Shown here: in pieces, positions 60,863-64,000 of the stretch | Position numbering within the stretch: the stretch's first letter is position 1 | How the letters are laid out: each line of letters begins with the position of its first letter | Source of the DNA: Paraphaeosphaeria minitans | Taxonomy: Eukaryota > Ascomycota > Dothideomycetes > Pleosporales > Didymosphaeriaceae | Length of the DNA stretch: 64,000 nt | Assembly (NCBI GenBank): GCA_015832175.1 | Contig: WJXW01000005.1 | Coordinates: 1,860,001 to 1,924,000 of the forward strand | Direction of reading: 5' to 3' | Position numbers and translations under genes: made by a program | The notes under the pieces: model-generated | What the model was told of the DNA's origin: nothing | Database searches by the model: none | What the model saw: the letters and a program-made list of their open reading frames with translations, nothing else

Positions 60863-61317
60863 TGTTAAATCTAAGAGGGTAGCTAGTCCTAAAGGGTTAA
60901 GGTTAGTTCTTAGGCAGGAGTACTTATAGAAGATAGAAGGTCTTATTAATACAATAGTATCTTATAAAGTGTAATAAGTTAATAATTTAGTCTACTAGAA
61001 TCTAAACAATAGATTAATAAATAGATTAAATATAAGTATAAGAAGCTTATTCTCGCGTTCCTATATACTAAGTAGTCCTACACTTCCTAGAATCCTATAT
61101 ATCCTAGAGTCCTATATGTCCCAGAGTCCTATATGTCCTAGAGTCTGTGTGGGCAAGTCCTACGCGTCCTAAAGTTCCTGTATAGGCAAGGCCTGTGCGG
61201 TCCTTAGGACCCTTAGGACCTATAACTTGTTATCTAACTGCTTAGTTAGCTAACTCTAGTAGACTAGTAGTCTATTAAGCTCACGCCCCGCTGCTCGCGC
61301 GCGGCTGGATCCTAACA
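60863..61317 (-). repeat. 5' LTR of chromovirus D
   Basis: 455 bp with the same tandem units (about 61083-61145). Its outer end (61270-61317, with GCCCCGCTGCTCGCGCGCGG) is strikingly GC-rich and un-RIPed. The matching part of the 3' LTR is AT-converted. Confidence 0.92.
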
Positions 61318-61483
61318 AAAATAAATTTAAGGTTAAAAGAATTCTAGAATATAATTAGCATAATAACACGTACCTTATTAAGTAGAAAGGCTACCCACAT
61401 AGCAAAAACACCTAGGAACTAAAACATAATCTAGGAAACTATTAGTAAAAGATTAAGGAATTCTATTAAAAGTATAAACACAC

Positions 61484-61963
61484 CTAGGAGGATTATAGTA
61501 CTAACGCTATAGTGTCTACTATGTTAAGTGTTAACTATATTACTGTAAAGTAACTAACAGTCACTATAGTAGTAGGACAATTAATAGTATCTACATTTAT
61601 GTCCTTACTATCTACAGTTATTTCTATAGCTAGATATAACGTCTTCTTATAAGTATACTCTTTAGCCTAAGCTAGTATCTTCTTATTTTATAATAACTGC
61701 ACTATTAGGAGAGATAACACTTTTTTATCCTTTCTAACCTTCTTCTTATACTCCTTGTAAGTCTTATCTAGCGACAACTAGCTTATGTTCACACACAGAT
61801 AACCTAAGTAAATATATTTAGAACACTTTAAACCTAAATCTAGTATAACGTAGTAAATAGAACCTTTAAAACTATAGTTAATACAAGAGTTCTCTATAAT
61901 AATATTAGCTTCTTAAATCTCGTAATATAATTAATGTTTTTAAATAGTAGAGTTACTAGGCAT
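61484..61963 (-). pseudogene. Antisense Zn2Cys6/coiled-coil ORF of C'
   Basis: Same 480-nt length and ends as the A frame. Cys 1 TGT, Cys 4 TGT and Cys 6 TGT are seen directly, with Cys 2, 3 and 5 as TAT/TAC. Between A and C', five of six cysteines are directly observed. Confidence 0.65.
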
Positions 61964-62073
61964 AATGCTAACAGACGTACTTATAATAAGTAGGGTTAGT
62001 AGAATAGTTTATGTAATAATAGCTAAGCTCTAAATATATAATTTAGGACAAATCTGTAAAAGAGAGGGGATAA

Positions 62074-62504
62074 TATTAAGATCTAAAATCCACATAATAG
62101 TAAGAAGCTAGTTTTATACCTAGTAGGCGCGTAGTAAGAATTAAGTAAAGAGTTAATACTAGCTACGCCTTAAATAAAGGAGTTACGTAACTACTGTCCA
62201 CAGAGCGCTTAATTACTCTATACTAGAGTATAACATATATAACTGCTCTCTATAGAGCGCTCTCTATAGAGCGCTCTCTATAGAGCGGACTTTGCTTAGC
62301 ATATAGGAACGTAAAGATAGACTCTCTATACTTGTGTTTAATCTATTTATTAATCTATTATTTAGATTCTAGTAGACTAAATTATTAACTTATTACACTT
62401 TACAAGATACTATTATATTAATAAGACCTTTCACCTTCTGTAAGTACTCCTGCCCAAGAACCAACTTTAACCCTTTAGGACTAGCTACCCTCTTGGATTT
62501 AATA
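62074..62504 (+). repeat. 3' LTR of C'
   Basis: 431 bp with A-type U3 (TATAGAGCGCTCTC units, 62231-62290). Polypurine AAAAGAGAGGGGA lies immediately upstream. Confidence 0.92.
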
Positions 62505-62771
62505 CCTACCTACCTATAGGGACCCGCACAAGGACCCACTACTTAGGTTAGCGCTAAGAGGCAGAGACTTTATAAGGCCTTACCTACCTATAAGGACCTG
62601 CATAAGGACCCCTTGCTTAGGTTAGCGCTAAGCGGTAGAGACTTTATAAGGTCCTTAGTGCCCCTTTGTACAATAGACTAGACGTAATTAATTAAACCTA
62701 CTTTTTACCCTTTACACAATAGCATACTATTAATCCTTAAATACTTAATTACAGATTAAGCTAAACTAACA
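62505..62771 (+). repeat. Partial LTR of E''
   Basis: It begins CCTACCTACC and ends AAACTAACA. It carries a duplicated 74-bp unit like element F and unlike E. Confidence 0.85.
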
Positions 62772-63558
62772 CTAATTAGTAGTTAATTCTAATTAACTAC
62801 AAACTAGTAAGGTCTAAAGACAGAGCGCCCTATAAGCTAGATACGTAGGCTCTATATTATTACCTTTACTAGAGATTAAATTTTAAATTATATAATAAGT
62901 AGAAACAAAGCGCGCACATCTATAAAGAGTTATATAATTTAGTCTAAGCTATTCTATAGAAAAGAAAGGAGATAGTAAGCACATTCACAACCCTAAAAAA
63001 CACGTTGCACAATTAAACTAGTAACAACTAAACATAAACACATTGCACAATTAAACTAGCAATACACTAATACAGTCTAGTCGCATAATTTAACAAGATA
63101 ATAATATAGCACTAGGACTAGGAGACTTCCTAGAGGAATCTATACAAGAAGGAATCGCATAATAAGCTACCTAGGAGGACAACTTAGAATAGCTTTAATA
63201 AGTAGAAGAAATAATAAATATTAAGGCTATTACCTTAAGAGGAGAAATTGCACAAAAATATTAGGTAAATAGAGTAGATCTATATAGCTACCCACCCCCT
63301 TCTCTAAAATAGCTAAACATTTATATAGTGTATATAATTGCGCAATATTGCGTAAACAGCCTTAAAAGTAAAGAGGTAATCTCTTCTTTTACTAAAGATT
63401 TTAATAACTAGAAAGAGAAAACCTTTAATAAAATTAGTTATATAGTAAGAAGAGAGCTTATCGCTTTTCTTATAAAGAAAGGCTTTATTACTACTAATAC
63501 TATAATAAAGGATACTTATATAAAGAAACTCTTTAAACTATTATAGCTTAACTATAAG
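62505..63558 (+). mobile_element. E'': truncated E/F-family element, coding strand plus
   Basis: Reverse complement of E-family sequence. A partial 5' LTR (62505-62771), lacking roughly its first 45 bp because C' is inserted there, has two copies of the 74-bp unit as in F. Then the leader/gag start runs to 63558, where H begins. The part present does not show whether it was full-length or deleted. Confidence 0.82.
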
Positions 63559-63753
63559 TGTTAAAGTAAAACACTCACTTCCGTGATTCTTTCTGGATCC
63601 ACTAATTCATATTACGGGATTCTTGCCAAGAGGCTTGTTTCTTTTGTATATAGTCTGCCCTTTCAGCATCCTTTTCTATAATTAGCTCTTTGTATTCTTT
63701 ACAACTCTGCTCCTAAATATTCTGTAATAGTTTAAGCCCTTTTTACTATAACA
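63559..63753 (+). repeat. 5' LTR (or solo LTR) of element H
   Basis: 195 bp, TGTTAAAGTAAAACAC...CTATAACA. It shares both limits with 25176-25369. Confidence 0.88.
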
Positions 63754-63769
63754 GTTATAAGCCCAGCGC
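63754..63769 (+). promoter_or_regulatory. Putative primer-binding site, half initiator-tRNA-Met type
   Basis: GTTATAAGCCCAGCGC follows the LTR directly. Its complement GCGCTGGGCTTATAAC matches the anticodon-stem region of fungal initiator tRNA-Met (GCGCTGGGCTCATAAC) with one C-to-T difference. That is the cleaved 5'-half primer used by Copia-type elements. The tRNA comparison is from memory. Confidence 0.6.
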
Positions 63770-64000
63770 TTAGAACGTAGGATAATTCTCCCTACCTACT
63801 TAGTAACACTTAAATTATTATATAATACTCTATTTAGAACCTCTCTATAATATAACCCCTCTATTTCTAATTACAAAAATTGTTAAAATAGTAGAAGTAT
63901 AGCTTGTTAATCGCGCTAGCTGGCCCTACTAGTTTGTCCAGCTTTAATTCTAAGTAAACTCAAAAGGAATCTAGAACTAAATTAACCTAGAGGCGATTAA

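Larger units (their letters stand above)
40734..61317 (-). mobile_element. Chromovirus D: Ty3/Gypsy element carrying nested E and G
   Basis: Minus-strand element with 455-bp LTRs at 40734-41188 and 60863-61317 and a unique (D-type) U3. Internal parts are 41189-42363 (chromodomain end and antisense ORF), 49612-52670 (integrase, RNase H, RT with YxDN near 51240-51262, protease) and 59263-60860 (gag, knuckle about 59940-59990). Without E and G it is about 6.74 kb. The flanking 5-mers differ (ataac on the left, aaaat on the right), so it is not a simple insertion. Its host sequence also fails to join across it. Confidence 0.85.
61318..62504 (+). mobile_element. C': 3' end of an A-type chromovirus
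   Basis: This starts at the chromodomain (equivalent to A position about 19214) and ends with 3' LTR 62074-62504. The right flank cctac lies inside an E-family LTR, whereas the C left flank (taaat) lies in Copia-2. So C and C' are unlikely to be halves of one insertion. It contains an antisense ORF (61484-61963). Confidence 0.85.
63559..64000 (+). mobile_element. Element H: 5' end of a Copia-2-family retrotransposon
   Basis: The LTR (63559-63753) matches the Copia-2 LTR in reverse complement and is much less RIPed. Then comes a half-tRNA-type primer site and leader sequence to the window edge. It is inserted in E''. The left flank ends ataag; the right side is outside the window. Confidence 0.82.

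Noticed and set aside
10700..63550. Ribosomal, mitochondrial or centromeric origin for the AT-rich block
   Set aside because: The whole block is accounted for by LTR elements with TSDs and transition-type decay. No rRNA, mitochondrial gene or satellite array is visible.

Overview
The window looks like a filamentous ascomycete, most likely a Dothideomycete such as Pleosporales; the placement is inferred. The reasons are short spliceosomal introns of 49-107 bp, a HET/NB-ARC/TPR immune-type receptor, a secreted dipeptidyl-peptidase V, and about 53 kb of AT-rich DNA in which almost every reading frame is broken by TAA/TAG and CpA/TpG are scarce. That is the footprint of repeat-induced point mutation (RIP).

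Bases 1-10,600 are normal-GC DNA. They hold a small cysteine-rich CYSTM-type gene (436-866), a three-exon HET/NB-ARC/TPR receptor of 1000 residues (1930-5033), a tentative minus-strand coiled-coil gene (5640-6622), a minus-strand DPP V gene (7402-9896) and an intron-containing tRNA-Ile(UAU) (10415-10521). About 90 bp past the tRNA the composition switches to RIP-mutated retrotransposons, which continue to the end of the window.

The repeat block is a nest that can be read from LTR pairs and 5-bp target duplications. Remnant X (10.6-12.7 kb) is followed by Copia-1 (minus), split by chromovirus A (13744-20404, TSD aaact). Next is unclassified block W, carrying a minisatellite split by the short LTR element F (21689-23892, TSD ctaat). 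Copia-2 (minus, from 25176) is split by chromovirus B (27641-34226, TSD gttct) and cut by chromovirus C (from 37326). C is cut by chromovirus D (40734-61317), which itself holds Copia element E (42364-49606, TSD gtagg/atagg) and chromovirus G (52671-59257, TSD ggtat). After D come the 3' end of a C-like element (C'), a piece of an E-family element (E'') and the start of a Copia-2-family element (H).

The most striking observation is in the Ty3/Gypsy chromoviruses. All copies whose 3' end is present (A, B, D, G and C') have an extra open frame on the strand opposite to gag-pol, between the chromodomain and the 3' LTR. After correcting by eye for TGY-to-TAY (Cys-to-Tyr) transitions, each frame has a GAL4-type Zn2Cys6 spacing about 26-28 residues from its start, followed by a Lys/Glu-rich, coiled-coil-like stretch. 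Three versions exist, and each goes with its own unrelated, repeat-rich U3 block, while the rest of the LTR is shared. This suggests an exchangeable antisense-regulator plus U3 cassette. A second strong point is that D and its host C have mismatched target duplications, which implies ectopic recombination between two D copies, or a misassembly there.
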